Shown here: piece after piece, positions 9,543 through 18,430 of the stretch
Layout: every line of letters begins with the position of its first letter
Numbering within the stretch: position 1 is the first letter of the stretch
From: Cytophagales bacterium
Lineage (GTDB): Bacteria; Bacteroidota; Bacteroidia; Cytophagales; Cyclobacteriaceae
Direction: 5' to 3'
Assembly (NCBI GenBank): GCA_033344775.1
Contig: JAWPMT010000004.1
Location: 1,612,001-1,676,000 of the forward strand
DNA length: 64,000 bases
The notes under the pieces: generated by a model
What the model was told of the DNA's origin: nothing
Databases searched by the model: none
What the model saw: only the letters and a program-made list of their open reading frames with translations
Program-made: the position numbers and the translations under genes

Positions 9543-10116
9543 ATGAAATCCTCTTTATCTACATTACTTCTAATTGTTATTATTTCCTCCTCTCTAGCTC
9601 AGGACAGAGAAGCATTTAATAACATCCTGGAATCTTATTCCATGACGTTCAATATGCCTACAGGTTTTTCAGAAACGGCCACTAAGGAGAATGATGACCT
9701 TTACTATTATTATGCCATCAAACATGACTCCCTCAACATTGAGATCAGGTACACGTTCTTTTTCATTCAGGATGAGTTAGCACGTGAATTAGATTCCGGA
9801 GAAATTGCTGCTAACCCCAACAAAATGTACATCAGCCTGACCTCTGTTAACCAATTGAACTTGTCCGGTGGGAATGAATATCAGGTGACCCGATTTAATC
9901 CTGAAGCTGTTCAAGAGGAATTTGGAGCAGACGATGGTGGCACCACTTTTTTTCCATTGAATTCCGGTTTTGGAGAGGGATATCAATATTGTGTGATGAA
10001 CATCCTTCACAAAAGAAGACGTAGCCGATGCCTTTATTCTCATTCTTTTTGATGATCAGGAAGTTTATCAAAACCATCTTCCCGAAGAGGCATTTTACTC
10101 GCTCAAGTTTAAGTGA
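9543..10116 (+). pseudogene. Secreted protein gene interrupted by a one-base frameshift
   Basis: The frame starting at ATG 9543 encodes a signal peptide (core about 5-17, cleavage near S-L-A-Q) and about 155 residues of a soluble periplasmic protein. It then diverges into a basic stretch and stops at 10052. From the four-A run at 10011-10014 the +1 frame continues convincingly (K-E-D-V-A-D-A-F-I-L-I-L-F-D-D and so on) to a TGA at 10114-10116. Removing one A restores a continuous 190-residue protein. Either this is a real inactivating mutation or a homopolymer sequencing error. No family is recognised. It follows the sigma/membrane-protein pair by 27 bp and may belong to that operon. Confidence 0.75.
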
Positions 10117-10130
10117 TGTATATTGTCAGA

Positions 10131-10550
10131 CTAGCCTGAAATCATCGAATCCTCATTTTTTAGTACCCTGAGTTTTCTTAGAATGACCACATTCAGAATG
10201 ATTTGGACGAATAACGAGATGCAAGAAATAAGCAAAACCTCATCGATCATTTCAATAGGAAAAGTGTTTGAATAACCAAAGAATACTACCAGTGCTGTAA
10301 ACCCGGTTTGATTGAAACCATGCACTCCATCTGGGCGAATCAAACTGAAGATCAGAAAATTAGTGGATGAGAAAAGTAGCATCAGACGCTGACTATGGAG
10401 GTATTCCAGATTTAGACCAATTTTAATCTGGGAAACGATTAATGGAATAACCACAATCGCTATAATGATCATCAATAATCCCACATTCAGTATGGAAGCA
10501 ATTACGGTAATAACCATAGTCATCCAGAAATAAATCTTTATAACGCTCAT
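10131..10550 (-). CDS. Four-helix membrane protein of unknown function
   Basis: About 139 residues from the ATG at 10550-10548; a TTG one codon upstream is a less likely start. Four hydrophobic helices are visible, with a short charged C-terminal tail (L-R-K-L-R-V-L-K-N). No family is recognised. Its start overlaps (TGATG) the stop of a degenerate copy of the 3' end of the GH113-like gene found at 13.9-15.0 kb, so it was probably once translationally coupled to a full-length paralogue of that gene. Confidence 0.6.
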   Translation of the reverse strand: MSVIKIYFWMTMVITVIASILNVGLLMIIIAIVVIPLIVSQIKIGLNLEYLHSQRLMLLFSSTNFLIFSLIRPDGVHGFNQTGFTALVVFFGYSNTFPIEMIDEVLLISCISLFVQIILNVVILRKLRVLKNEDSMISG

Positions 10551-10673
10551 CAATTGCCAGATATCCCAAACCCTTCCATAATCACCTCCTCGGCAGGTTT
10601 TCCTTGTGGGGTAAAGTCAAATTTAGATCCTCGGTGAGTTTATTGAAATCGCTGCGATTTTTCCAAAGGTATA
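10550..10673 (-). pseudogene. Remnant of the 3' end of a GH113-like gene
   Basis: Reading leftward, this encodes Y-L-W-K-N-R-S-D-F-N-K-L-T-E-D-L-N and, after a one-base deletion, D-F-T-P-Q-G-K-P-A-E-E-V-I-M-E-G-F before a TGA at 10552-10550. These match the last ~38 codons of the lipoprotein gene at 13920-15002. Only this tail is present; the FtsX-type permease gene begins 36 bp to the right. It is a dead fragment left by duplication or insertion. Confidence 0.8.
10568..10673. repeat. Direct repeat, left copy (GH113-like gene 3' end)
   Basis: Aligns to 13932-14038 in the same orientation with about 15 mismatches and one 1-base gap, counted by eye. The two copies bracket the FtsX/PadR module. 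Confidence 0.85.
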
Positions 10674-10709
10674 TTTCTTAATATGATTAGAGCGATGATC
10701 TAATCCAAC

Positions 10710-13364
10710 TCATTCATCTCTAAGGTAATGAATTGGGTTTTTAGAAATTACCTGTTGTATGATCCTGCCTGTCGTAATGATCCCAATAATTAGAACCAGG
10801 AAAAAGCCAATGAGCGTTTCCTCGGTTCCGATTGGAGCTCGTTTCCAGAAATCGACAAGCAAGTGCGTATCGGCGATGTAAATAGCACCAGGTACCGCTA
10901 TCAAACCTGCAATAACGGTCATAATAAAGAAATTCCTGGAGAGTAGCACACCCAGATCTAAGCTGCCTGCTCCAAGTATTTTACGAATGCTGATTTCTTT
11001 TATCCGATTTTCAGCTGAAAAAACGGCCATACCCAATAACCCTAAGGTTGAAATGACCACCGCGAGAAATGCCAGGAATGAAATCGTAAGAAATTCACTT
11101 TTTCGAGACTGGTAACTGCGGACGATCATATCATTATAGAAACTGGCATTGAAGGGATGAACAATATCCAGGGGGTTGTAGATCTTCTCAATCTTACTAA
11201 TGGTCCCCACCAGATCACTCGTCTCAATTTTCAGGTTTAATGAAGTATAATTCGAATGATCGCTGGTTTGAAGAAAAGCAAAAGGTTCGAAAAGCATTTT
11301 CGTCAAACCAATACTTACGGTTTCCTCTGTGACGCCAATGATTGTCAACTTTCGTTTATAATACCCGATCTGTTTCCCAATGGCCTCCTGAGGAGATCCC
11401 AGGTTTAATTTTTTGAGAAAGGATTCATTAACAATGATCTCTTTGGGCTGTTCATTTGGCCCCAGGTCTCGATCAAATGATCGCCCTTCGATCATGGTAA
11501 TATCATGCATCTGCAAGTAATTGCGATCTACACTATTTACAAGAAAGGGGGTTGATTGAGAAAGATCTTCATTTTTCGCTATGGATATTTTGAGGTTATC
11601 TCCACCTACGCCAAGTACCCATGAAGATTTAGATATCTCTGTTATTTCCGGAAGTTGCTGACATCCATTTTCAAGGATATCAATATAGTCTCCCTCGACG
11701 ATTACAGATAGAATGTTTGTCGGGTTATAACCATGATCGTAGTTGAGAACAAATTCATACTGATTTCTGATCAGTATTGCCGTAGTAATCAAACCGATGG
11801 ATATGGCAAACTGTGTAGCGATCAATACATTTCTCAGGCTCACCCCGCTATACATTTTCAACTTGCTTGCATCCCGAAACAGGCTGTATGCATTTATTTT
11901 GGCATGAAAAAATGCAGGGACGATTCCAGATAAAAAACCAATCGTAAGTGCTAGTCCCAAAAACAACAGCAGATGATGGTTTTTTACTTCCAATAAAAAC
12001 ATATTGTGGCCACTGGACCAATCGATTGACAGCTTCAAGAATTCTGGCCGAAGCCACAAGAACAAACAAAAACCAACACCCAAAGCAAACATTGAAAGGA
12101 TCACGGCTTCAGTCATGAACATAGTAAACACCTGGGGACTGCTAGCTCCATTGACTTTTCGAATACCTATCTCTTTCGTTCTTCTGATAGCACGAGCTAA
12201 CGAAAGATTGGTATAATTAAAGCAGGCAGACAATACAATGATCAATGCCAGCCCCATCATCACCCATGATCGACGTTGTGAAAAAGTGGGACCGACAATA
12301 CCTCTGAAAGTGTCACTGAACACAAAGCTTTCCATAGGCTGAAGCTGATGAGTGATGGGATGTTCTATGGTTTGATTGTACCCATCAATCATTTGTGCCA
12401 TGATTTGATCGATCATTCGGGGTGGCTGATCGGTAGCAAGGAGTACATAAACATTGGCATCACTTAACTCACCAGGGTTGCTTTTCAGGTTCTTAACATA
12501 TGGATCAGTAACGTGTTCTTCCAAAGTGCTCAAGGAAAAAATTGCATCGAATCGAAGGTGCGAATTGACCGGGGGATCTTCAACCACACCTCTAACGATC
12601 GCCTTTTCAATGAACTCATTTTTGAAGACTTCAATCACTTGCCCCATTGGGTCTTCTTCTCCAAATAACTTTTTTGCCGCCTGCTCTGTGAGTACTACTG
12701 CATTCGGCTCATTGAGTGCAGTCATCGGGTTACCATGTTTGAGTGCAAATGAAAAAACCCTGAAAAAATCTGGCGTACCATAAAAACCATCAACTGATAT
12801 GCCCTTTCCGCTGGCCACAAGGTCTGCCTGCAAATCATCTATTAGAATCGCAACTTCCTCAACACCCGAAACTTTACTTTTCAGTTCATTACCTATAAAA
12901 AAAGAGGCCGTTGCACGATTGATCTCCATCGAATGTGCTCCACCGACTTGAGTGCTAGTCACACGAAAAATTCGGTCTCGGTGCTGATGGAAATCATCAA
13001 ACGCAGACAATTCTGAATGAAATATGAGCATCAAAATCGCAACTGACATGCTAATTGCCAGCCCAAGCATATTGATGGTGGAGAAGGCAGCTTGTTTCCT
13101 TAGGTTCCTCATCGAGGCCTGAACATGATTCTTAAACACACCATAATAATTCAAACGGAGACTCCCTTCTAGGCTCTTCATTAAGGAAGGACGAAGGAGC
13201 TTAATAATTTCTATGGTCAATTTCCAATAAGCCACTTTGACGCCTTTGGTCTTCACGTAATGTTGAAAAATCTCAATCAAGTCTCCTTCTACATATCTTT
13301 TGATCTCCGGGTGACAAAACCAGTTAAACAGATTCAATAAAAACTTCGGTGGTTGCTGTTTCAT
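10710..13364 (-). CDS. FtsX/MacB-type ABC transporter permease
   Basis: 884 residues. An N-terminal soluble prefix (about 1-75, containing C-H-P-E and E-G-D-L-I-E-I-F) is followed by a TM helix near 95-115, a large periplasmic MacB-like domain, three TM helices (about 370-500) with R-T-K-E-I-G-I-R-K, a second periplasmic domain, and a final TM trio with R-I-K-E-I-S-I-R-K-I-L-G-A. The duplicated FtsX layout is typical of long Bacteroidota permeases. No ATPase gene is adjacent, so it must use one encoded elsewhere or act in envelope stress sensing. It lies 85 bp downstream of a PadR gene; the pair is flanked by direct repeats of a neighbouring gene. Confidence 0.9.
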   Translation of the reverse strand: MKQQPPKFLLNLFNWFCHPEIKRYVEGDLIEIFQHYVKTKGVKVAYWKLTIEIIKLLRPSLMKSLEGSLRLNYYGVFKNHVQASMRNLRKQAAFSTINMLGLAISMSVAILMLIFHSELSAFDDFHQHRDRIFRVTSTQVGGAHSMEINRATASFFIGNELKSKVSGVEEVAILIDDLQADLVASGKGISVDGFYGTPDFFRVFSFALKHGNPMTALNEPNAVVLTEQAAKKLFGEEDPMGQVIEVFKNEFIEKAIVRGVVEDPPVNSHLRFDAIFSLSTLEEHVTDPYVKNLKSNPGELSDANVYVLLATDQPPRMIDQIMAQMIDGYNQTIEHPITHQLQPMESFVFSDTFRGIVGPTFSQRRSWVMMGLALIIVLSACFNYTNLSLARAIRRTKEIGIRKVNGASSPQVFTMFMTEAVILSMFALGVGFCLFLWLRPEFLKLSIDWSSGHNMFLLEVKNHHLLLFLGLALTIGFLSGIVPAFFHAKINAYSLFRDASKLKMYSGVSLRNVLIATQFAISIGLITTAILIRNQYEFVLNYDHGYNPTNILSVIVEGDYIDILENGCQQLPEITEISKSSWVLGVGGDNLKISIAKNEDLSQSTPFLVNSVDRNYLQMHDITMIEGRSFDRDLGPNEQPKEIIVNESFLKKLNLGSPQEAIGKQIGYYKRKLTIIGVTEETVSIGLTKMLFEPFAFLQTSDHSNYTSLNLKIETSDLVGTISKIEKIYNPLDIVHPFNASFYNDMIVRSYQSRKSEFLTISFLAFLAVVISTLGLLGMAVFSAENRIKEISIRKILGAGSLDLGVLLSRNFFIMTVIAGLIAVPGAIYIADTHLLVDFWKRAPIGTEETLIGFFLVLIIGIITTGRIIQQVISKNPIHYLRDE

Positions 13365-13449
13365 ATGAGTGATGGGTTTAAGATCGGGTTTCTTCTAATG
13401 TGAAATGATCTGTCTTCAATTGCCAGTTCATAGAATGTTTCGGGAGCAT

Positions 13450-13794
13450 TCAAGACTTATTAGGTTTAAGGTCCATGATCACTTGCGGAATTTCACTGTA
13501 CAGTTGATTTCGTAGATCACGAGCATAATCTATCGCCGCTTTACCGGATGGCGTCAATTCAAAATATCGCTTAGGCCTTCCACCCCGATCATTGGTTACT
13601 TCCCCTGCACGAGAAGTCACGTAACCTTTTTGTTCCAACCTTTTAAGAGCTGACTGCAGCGCACCAACGCTTACCGATCTCTTCAGGCGCTCTTCAATCG
13701 AGAACTTTATGGACACACCATAAGCCTCATTGTAAAGCACTCCTACAGTCAACAAAACAATTTCTTCAAATTCACCTAACTGGTATTTACCCAT
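13450..13794 (-). CDS. PadR-family transcriptional regulator
   Basis: 114 residues: a PadR winged helix-turn-helix with L-G-E-F-E-E-I-V-L-L-T-V near the N terminus, recognition region around L-Q-S-A-L-K-R-L-E-Q-K-G-Y, and wing G-R-P-K-R-Y-F-E-L-T-P-S-G. In Bacteroidota such proteins are encoded next to FtsX-type permeases and are presumed to repress them. Two 23-bp near-identical sites lie directly upstream and are candidate operators. A second PadR/permease pair is at 30.0-33.0 kb. Confidence 0.92.
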   Translation of the reverse strand: MGKYQLGEFEEIVLLTVGVLYNEAYGVSIKFSIEERLKRSVSVGALQSALKRLEQKGYVTSRAGEVTNDRGGRPKRYFELTPSGKAAIDYARDLRNQLYSEIPQVIMDLKPNKS

Positions 13795-13863
13795 GGTTAT
13801 TTCCTAATTGCAGTATTGATGCAAGGCTAAAGAAAAAATAGGTTATTTCCTAATTGTAGTTTT
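13795..13863 (-). promoter_or_regulatory. Two direct-repeat candidate operators upstream of the PadR gene
   Basis: Copy 1 at 13795-13817 (ggttatttcctaattgcagt plus att) and copy 2 at 13841-13863 differ at two positions and are spaced 46 bp start to start. On the coding strand, copy 1 abuts the ATG and copy 2 lies upstream of a weak -7-like tagccttg between them. The layout fits autoregulation by the PadR protein. Confidence 0.5.
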
Positions 13864-13919
13864 GCTATTCCTATTTGTGATCTGTTTTAGCTGGAATCAA
13901 TGGAAGCATAAATTCCTTA

Positions 13920-15002
13920 CTATTTTCTCTTAAACCCTTCCTTAATCACCTCTTCAGCAGGTTTTCCTTGTGGGGTGAAGTCGAATTGCAGATCCTTGGT
14001 GAGTGCTTCGAAATCGCTGCGGTATTGCCAAAGGTGTACACCAGCAAACCAGTGTTTGGGCCAAATGGTCTGAAAGAATGCCCGATAACAATTGGATTGG
14101 GTTTCAAAAGAGACTTTCATCTCATCCATATTTTCGTACTCCATCCATTCCCAGGGTTTTTGGGCACTGTTAGGTGTACTCTTATAACCCAGTTCTGTGA
14201 AGAGTACTGGACGCCCCGACTTCAGATGAATTTTTTCCAAAGCAGGGATATGTCGTTTCCATCCTTCTGCAATCTTAGCTACATCCGGATTTTCATGGTC
14301 GCATAATGGGAAATACGCCTGAACCCCTACATAATCCAACTGATCCCAAAAGGTGATGCCTTCAAACTCCCGGTACCAATTGGCCGCATAGGTTAATTTT
14401 CCTGAAAATACGGTACGGACTTCTGTGATCAACTCACGCCAATATTCAGGCTTCTCCAGGGTAAGGCGGGTAAGTTCAGCTCCTACACAAAACATCTCTG
14501 CACCTGCGGCTTCTGCCAGGCGTGCATAACGCAAAATGAAATGGCGATAGGTCAATTTCCACTGCTCCCAACTTTCATCATCAGCAGGATAGATATCAGA
14601 ACGCCACTTCCCATCAGCTGAAGTACGCATCCAAATGTGAGGCTTGACGAATACCTTGTAACCGGCTTCTCGGGTGGATTTGATCTGCTGCAACCAGCGT
14701 TCATTCCTACGTTGCATCCTCGCACTATCGCCTCGATGATGAAATACTTCGGAACTCGCAATGCCTTCCTGGTAGCCATAGGGCACAAGCGTGACCCATT
14801 CCACATGATCCTTTGCCAGGAATTGAAAATCAGTGGAATCCATGCGTCCAAACACATGAGCTCCACGCTGCTTGTCTTTCAAGGATACCTCAACTTTTGG
14901 ATTGCTCTCAGCGGACCTTTGCTCTAATGAACAAGCAACTGTCAGCAGGCTTAACAACAGCCCGTAAAGGACATTCCTTTGATTCGATGTTTGACTTTTC
15001 AT
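13920..15002 (-). CDS. GH113-like glycoside hydrolase lipoprotein
   Basis: 360 residues. A lipoprotein signal ends in L-T-V-A-C24-S. The rest is a TIM-barrel resembling family GH113 (beta-mannanase-like), with an acid/base candidate E176 in F-C-V-G-A-E-L and a nucleophile candidate E270 in V-L-F-T-E-L-G-Y, the usual strand-4 and strand-7 positions. Substrate is not deducible. The ATG overlaps the stop of the upstream PLP decarboxylase gene (4 bp), so the two are co-transcribed although functionally unrelated at first sight. The last 107 bp are duplicated at 10.6 kb. Confidence 0.85.
   Translation of the reverse strand: MKSQTSNQRNVLYGLLLSLLTVACSLEQRSAESNPKVEVSLKDKQRGAHVFGRMDSTDFQFLAKDHVEWVTLVPYGYQEGIASSEVFHHRGDSARMQRRNERWLQQIKSTREAGYKVFVKPHIWMRTSADGKWRSDIYPADDESWEQWKLTYRHFILRYARLAEAAGAEMFCVGAELTRLTLEKPEYWRELITEVRTVFSGKLTYAANWYREFEGITFWDQLDYVGVQAYFPLCDHENPDVAKIAEGWKRHIPALEKIHLKSGRPVLFTELGYKSTPNSAQKPWEWMEYENMDEMKVSFETQSNCYRAFFQTIWPKHWFAGVHLWQYRSDFEALTKDLQFDFTPQGKPAEEVIKEGFKRK
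13932..14038. repeat. Direct repeat, right copy (GH113-like gene 3' end)
   Basis: Part of the intact gene at 13920-15002 and partner of 10568-10673. The copies are 3364 bp apart and enclose the FtsX/PadR pair. Confidence 0.85.
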
Positions 15003-16435
15003 GCCTCTAGTTCAGCTACTTTTTCGTCAATGACTTGTAGGGCCAGATCAACATCCGTCAGATGGGTACGAAAGGACACCACCGCGCAACGAATCACGTA
15101 ATTTCCATGAAGCACGGTAGAGGAGAGAAAGACCCTTCCATCTTCCATGATGAGCTTGACCAACTTTTCATTGAATGCATTGGCCATTCCTGTTTTAGGT
15201 AAATATCGAAAATATACAACGGATAAATCTGGAAAAGGCCCCACTTCAAAACCCGCTCTTTTTGAGATTTCGACATGGAAATACCGGGCCAAATGGATCT
15301 TTTCAGACAGACAAGCTTTGAATGGCTCCAAGCCGTAAAGCTTCAGAGGAAGCCACATGCGCAATGCCCTAAAGTGTTTGGTCAGTTCCGGTGAAAGATC
15401 GGCTGGCGAGATCTCCTCCGCTTCCAACGTATCCTGCATGTAGTTTGCCATGTAGTAATGTGACTGGTACAGCTTGCGCCGATCCCGGATCACCACAGCT
15501 CCTATCCCGTATGGGATAAACATACTTTTGTGCGGATCCATGACCACTGAATCGGACAATTCGATACCTTTCAGTTGCGCCTTTACTTCTTCGGACAGCA
15601 AGAAAAACCCTCCATAAGCTCCATCAATGTGATACCAGCAGTCATATCGTTGGGCAATCTCCCCGACTTCTTGAAGCGGATCAATCACACCCGTGTCCGT
15701 CGTTCCCGCTGAAGCAATGACCAGCCAGGGTTTCAAACCTTCGGAAATATCTGACTTGATTTGATGTTCCAGGGCATCGGGTCTGAGTTTAAAATGTTCA
15801 TCCAGCGGCACTTGCCGGATGATCGCCTCTCCCATTCCAGCAATTCGAAAGGCCTTGTTCAGACAGTGGTGCATCTGCTCCGATACATAAATCACCGTCC
15901 GTTCAATGTCCCGCCCTTTGATATGGTGCGCATCTCTGGCCGTTACCACAGCCGTAAGATTTGCAATACTCCCTCCCGAAGTTAGGTTGCCGGCAAAACC
16001 CTCGGGATAACCAACCAAATCTCCCATCCATTGGATCAGTTGATTTTCCATGCGGACGCCACCTGGAGAAGCAAAAAACACACCCTGATACTTGTTATAT
16101 ACCGCCGCGATATAATCTCCTAATGCCCCCAGGTAGATTCCTCCTCCGGGGATGTAGCCCAAGTGCCTGCCAGAAGCGGCATTAATGCCTGGAAGTTCCA
16201 GTTCATCTTTCACCTTTGATAGAAGGTCTTCCCATCCTTCTGGTTCCTTTAAAGGACGTTCATAAGTTCTTTTCCCAGTTTCATCTTTGCCGTAAACTGG
16301 AGAAGTTCCAATTTCTTGAAGGAAATCTTCGGTGATTTTTAGCACACTTTCTCGCAATGAAGCTCTATCAATCTCATTCGGAGAAAGGACGGCACTCTCT
16401 TTTTCCAGCGCTTGAATGGTAGCAATCAAACTCAT
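14999..16435 (-). CDS. PLP-dependent group II amino acid decarboxylase
   Basis: 478 residues of the aromatic-L-amino-acid/glutamate decarboxylase family. The PLP lysine is K303 in V-V-M-D-P-H-K-S, the pyridine-nitrogen aspartate is D271 in Y-H-I-D-G-A-Y, and the ring-stacking histidine is in E-Q-M-H-H-C. The N-terminal dimerisation segment is present, and length is normal. Substrate could be tyrosine, DOPA, tryptophan or another amino acid. It is 18 bp downstream of an Lrp/AsnC regulator on the same strand, which suggests amino-acid-responsive control, and overlaps the GH113-like gene by 4 bp. Confidence 0.92.
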   Translation of the reverse strand: MSLIATIQALEKESAVLSPNEIDRASLRESVLKITEDFLQEIGTSPVYGKDETGKRTYERPLKEPEGWEDLLSKVKDELELPGINAASGRHLGYIPGGGIYLGALGDYIAAVYNKYQGVFFASPGGVRMENQLIQWMGDLVGYPEGFAGNLTSGGSIANLTAVVTARDAHHIKGRDIERTVIYVSEQMHHCLNKAFRIAGMGEAIIRQVPLDEHFKLRPDALEHQIKSDISEGLKPWLVIASAGTTDTGVIDPLQEVGEIAQRYDCWYHIDGAYGGFFLLSEEVKAQLKGIELSDSVVMDPHKSMFIPYGIGAVVIRDRRKLYQSHYYMANYMQDTLEAEEISPADLSPELTKHFRALRMWLPLKLYGLEPFKACLSEKIHLARYFHVEISKRAGFEVGPFPDLSVVYFRYLPKTGMANAFNEKLVKLIMEDGRVFLSSTVLHGNYVIRCAVVSFRTHLTDVDLALQVIDEKVAELEA

Positions 16436-16453
16436 GTTGCAAGTATAAGCAAC

Positions 16454-16912
16454 TCAGTAAATGGGAAGTTTAGTTGTGTGTTTAACGGTATTGAGGACAA
16501 ACATGCTCTTGATCTCTCGTACATTGGGAATCGCCGCCAATTTCCCGGATGAAAACTCATGGTAGTGATTGAGATCTCTCACCATCACCTTGAGCAAAAA
16601 ATCATTGGCACCGCCCATCAGATAGCACTCGATCACTTCTTCCAACTCACGCACATCCTCACGAAAAGAGTCAATCAAGCTTAACTTCTGACTATCCAAT
16701 GAGACCGAACAAAAAACCACCATTCCCTGGATCAGGTCTTTGTTCAGCACGGCAACAAATTTCTCAATCAACCCCTCTTTCTCGTAGCGCTTGATCCGCT
16801 CGTAGATGGGAGTCTTCGTGAGGTTCAATGCTTTGGACAGGTCATTGATATTGGCCCTTGAATCTTCTTGTAGGTTTCCCAGTAATTTGACGTCAATTTC
16901 ATCCAGTTTCAT
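16454..16912 (-). CDS. Lrp/AsnC-family transcriptional regulator
   Basis: 152 residues. The N-terminal winged helix-turn-helix (about 4-60, D-V-K-L-L-G-N-L-Q-E-D-S-R) is followed by a RAM/ACT-like ligand-binding domain (about 65-145, with G-G-A-N-D-F-L-L-K-V). It probably senses an amino acid and controls the adjacent decarboxylase and the divergent PLP lyase, whose start is 153 bp away. The shared AT-rich intergenic region is the expected operator site. Confidence 0.93.
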   Translation of the reverse strand: MKLDEIDVKLLGNLQEDSRANINDLSKALNLTKTPIYERIKRYEKEGLIEKFVAVLNKDLIQGMVVFCSVSLDSQKLSLIDSFREDVRELEEVIECYLMGGANDFLLKVMVRDLNHYHEFSSGKLAAIPNVREIKSMFVLNTVKHTTKLPIY

Positions 16913-17037
16913 AAGCGGAAATTTTCCTTTTACGCGTGCGTACCTTATTCAAAAAAGTAAAATAATCTAAAATTTTAACTATTTCAGGAACAATTACCAA
17001 TATTTCATCCAACAACAATACACAGTTTCATTAAATC

Positions 17038-17045
17038 TAATTTTG
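17038..17045 (+). promoter_or_regulatory. Candidate -7 element for the PLP lyase gene
   Basis: taattttg matches the TAnnTTTG consensus exactly, 20 bp before the ATG at 17066, in the divergent regulator/lyase spacer. A -33 element is not evident. Confidence 0.4.
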
Positions 17046-17065
17046 AGGAAAAAACCCCCAAACGC

Positions 17066-18331
17066 ATGAAGCCCGAAAGTCTAATGATGTCCCATGGTTT
17101 TAAGCCGGAATTATCTGAGGGAGCTATAAAACCACCCATCTTTCAAACGTCTACTTTTGTATTCAAAACCGCTGAAGAAGGGAAAAATTTCTTCGAAGTA
17201 GCCTACGGCCTTCGCGATCAGGAACAAGAAGAAGAACTCGGCTTGATCTACAGTCGCATCAACAACCCCAACCTGGAAATACTGGAAGACCGACTTTGTC
17301 TCTGGGACCGTGCAGATGCTTGTGCTGTATTTGAAAGTGGCATGTCCGCCATTAGCACTGTATTGTTGGAATTCCTCAAACCCGGAGACCTCCTCCTTTA
17401 CAGCATGCCAACCTATGGCGGCACCGATCACTTCATCAATCACTACCTGAAGTCCACAGGAATTGACAGCATCGGCTTCCTACCCGGAACCCCTAAAGCA
17501 ACCCTGATTCAAATGATCAAGGAAAGCGGAAAAGCCGATCGCTTGCGAATGATCTATCTGGAAACTCCTGCCAATCCTACCAACGATCTGATTGACATCT
17601 CTATGTGCAAGGAAGTGGCGGACTACTTCAGTAAGCAGGAAAAAGTACATGTGGCGGTCGATAACACCTACATGGGGCCACTATGGTCTCATCCCCTCGA
17701 CCATGGTGCCGACCTGGTTTTGTATTCAGCCACGAAATACATAGGAGGCCATAGCGACCTCATTGCAGGTGCAGTACTTGGCAACGATGAGTATATCGGA
17801 CGAGTGAAAGTGCTGAGAACATTCCTCGGAAATATGGCCAGTCCACATACTTGTTGGCTTTTGATGCGAAGCCTCGAAACCCTGAAAGTGAGGATGGAAC
17901 AACAAGCGTACAATGCACAATGTATTGCTGATTTCCTATCTACTCAATCCCTGGTAAAAAAGGTTCATTACCTGGGGCATCTGGATCAAACTTCGACGGA
18001 TTACTCAATTTATCAACGACAATATCTTTCACCTGGAGCTATGATCTCTTTTGAAATTGAAGGTGGCCAAAAAGCTGCTTTTGAATTCATGAATCAGTTG
18101 AAATTGATCAAATTGGCTGTGAGCCTGGGAAGCACTGAAAGCCTGATCCAGCACCCGGCAACCATGACCCATGTAGGAGTGGATGCTGATTTGAAGATGA
18201 AATTAGGAATCAATGATGACCTGATCAGGCTTTCCGTGGGTGTAGAGCACTTTGAAGATCTGATCAACGATATGACAGCTGCTTTCGAACTGGTGACTAC
18301 CAATGAAACTGAACTGATGGCTACCTATTGA
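17066..18331 (+). CDS. Cys/Met-metabolism PLP enzyme (cystathionine gamma-synthase/methionine gamma-lyase family)
   Basis: 421 residues. Hallmarks of the family: Y62-S-R (phosphate contact), P-T-Y-G-G-T, V-D199-N-T-Y-M (PLP ring aspartate), and Y-S-A-T-K224-Y-I-G-G-H-S (Schiff-base lysine). The C-terminal S-L-G-S-T-E-S-L-I-Q-H-P-A motif is intact. Such enzymes perform gamma-elimination or replacement on sulfur amino acids. The distinction between synthase and lyase cannot be made by eye. It is divergent from an Lrp-type regulator, consistent with induction by an amino acid, and ends at a strong terminator. Confidence 0.92.
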   Translation: MKPESLMMSHGFKPELSEGAIKPPIFQTSTFVFKTAEEGKNFFEVAYGLRDQEQEEELGLIYSRINNPNLEILEDRLCLWDRADACAVFESGMSAISTVLLEFLKPGDLLLYSMPTYGGTDHFINHYLKSTGIDSIGFLPGTPKATLIQMIKESGKADRLRMIYLETPANPTNDLIDISMCKEVADYFSKQEKVHVAVDNTYMGPLWSHPLDHGADLVLYSATKYIGGHSDLIAGAVLGNDEYIGRVKVLRTFLGNMASPHTCWLLMRSLETLKVRMEQQAYNAQCIADFLSTQSLVKKVHYLGHLDQTSTDYSIYQRQYLSPGAMISFEIEGGQKAAFEFMNQLKLIKLAVSLGSTESLIQHPATMTHVGVDADLKMKLGINDDLIRLSVGVEHFEDLINDMTAAFELVTTNETELMATY

Positions 18332-18361
18332 ATGCCAGAAGTGACTGGAAAAATGATAATA

Positions 18362-18388
18362 GGGCTGCCTTGGGGGTGGCCCTTTTTT
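18362..18388 (+). terminator. Rho-independent terminator after the PLP lyase gene
   Basis: gggctgcc (18362-18369) pairs with ggtggccc (18375-18382) in an 8-bp stem with two wobble pairs, followed by six T. Confidence 0.85.
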
Positions 18389-18430
18389 GTTTTGTCTTAC
18401 TACTCGAACTACGATTAAAGTCGCCTTTCT

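Noticed and set aside
10005-10025. Programmed ribosomal frameshift in the secreted protein gene
   Set aside because: The needed shift is +1 and no known +1 slippery signal or downstream stop-codon arrangement is present; mutation or sequencing error is simpler.
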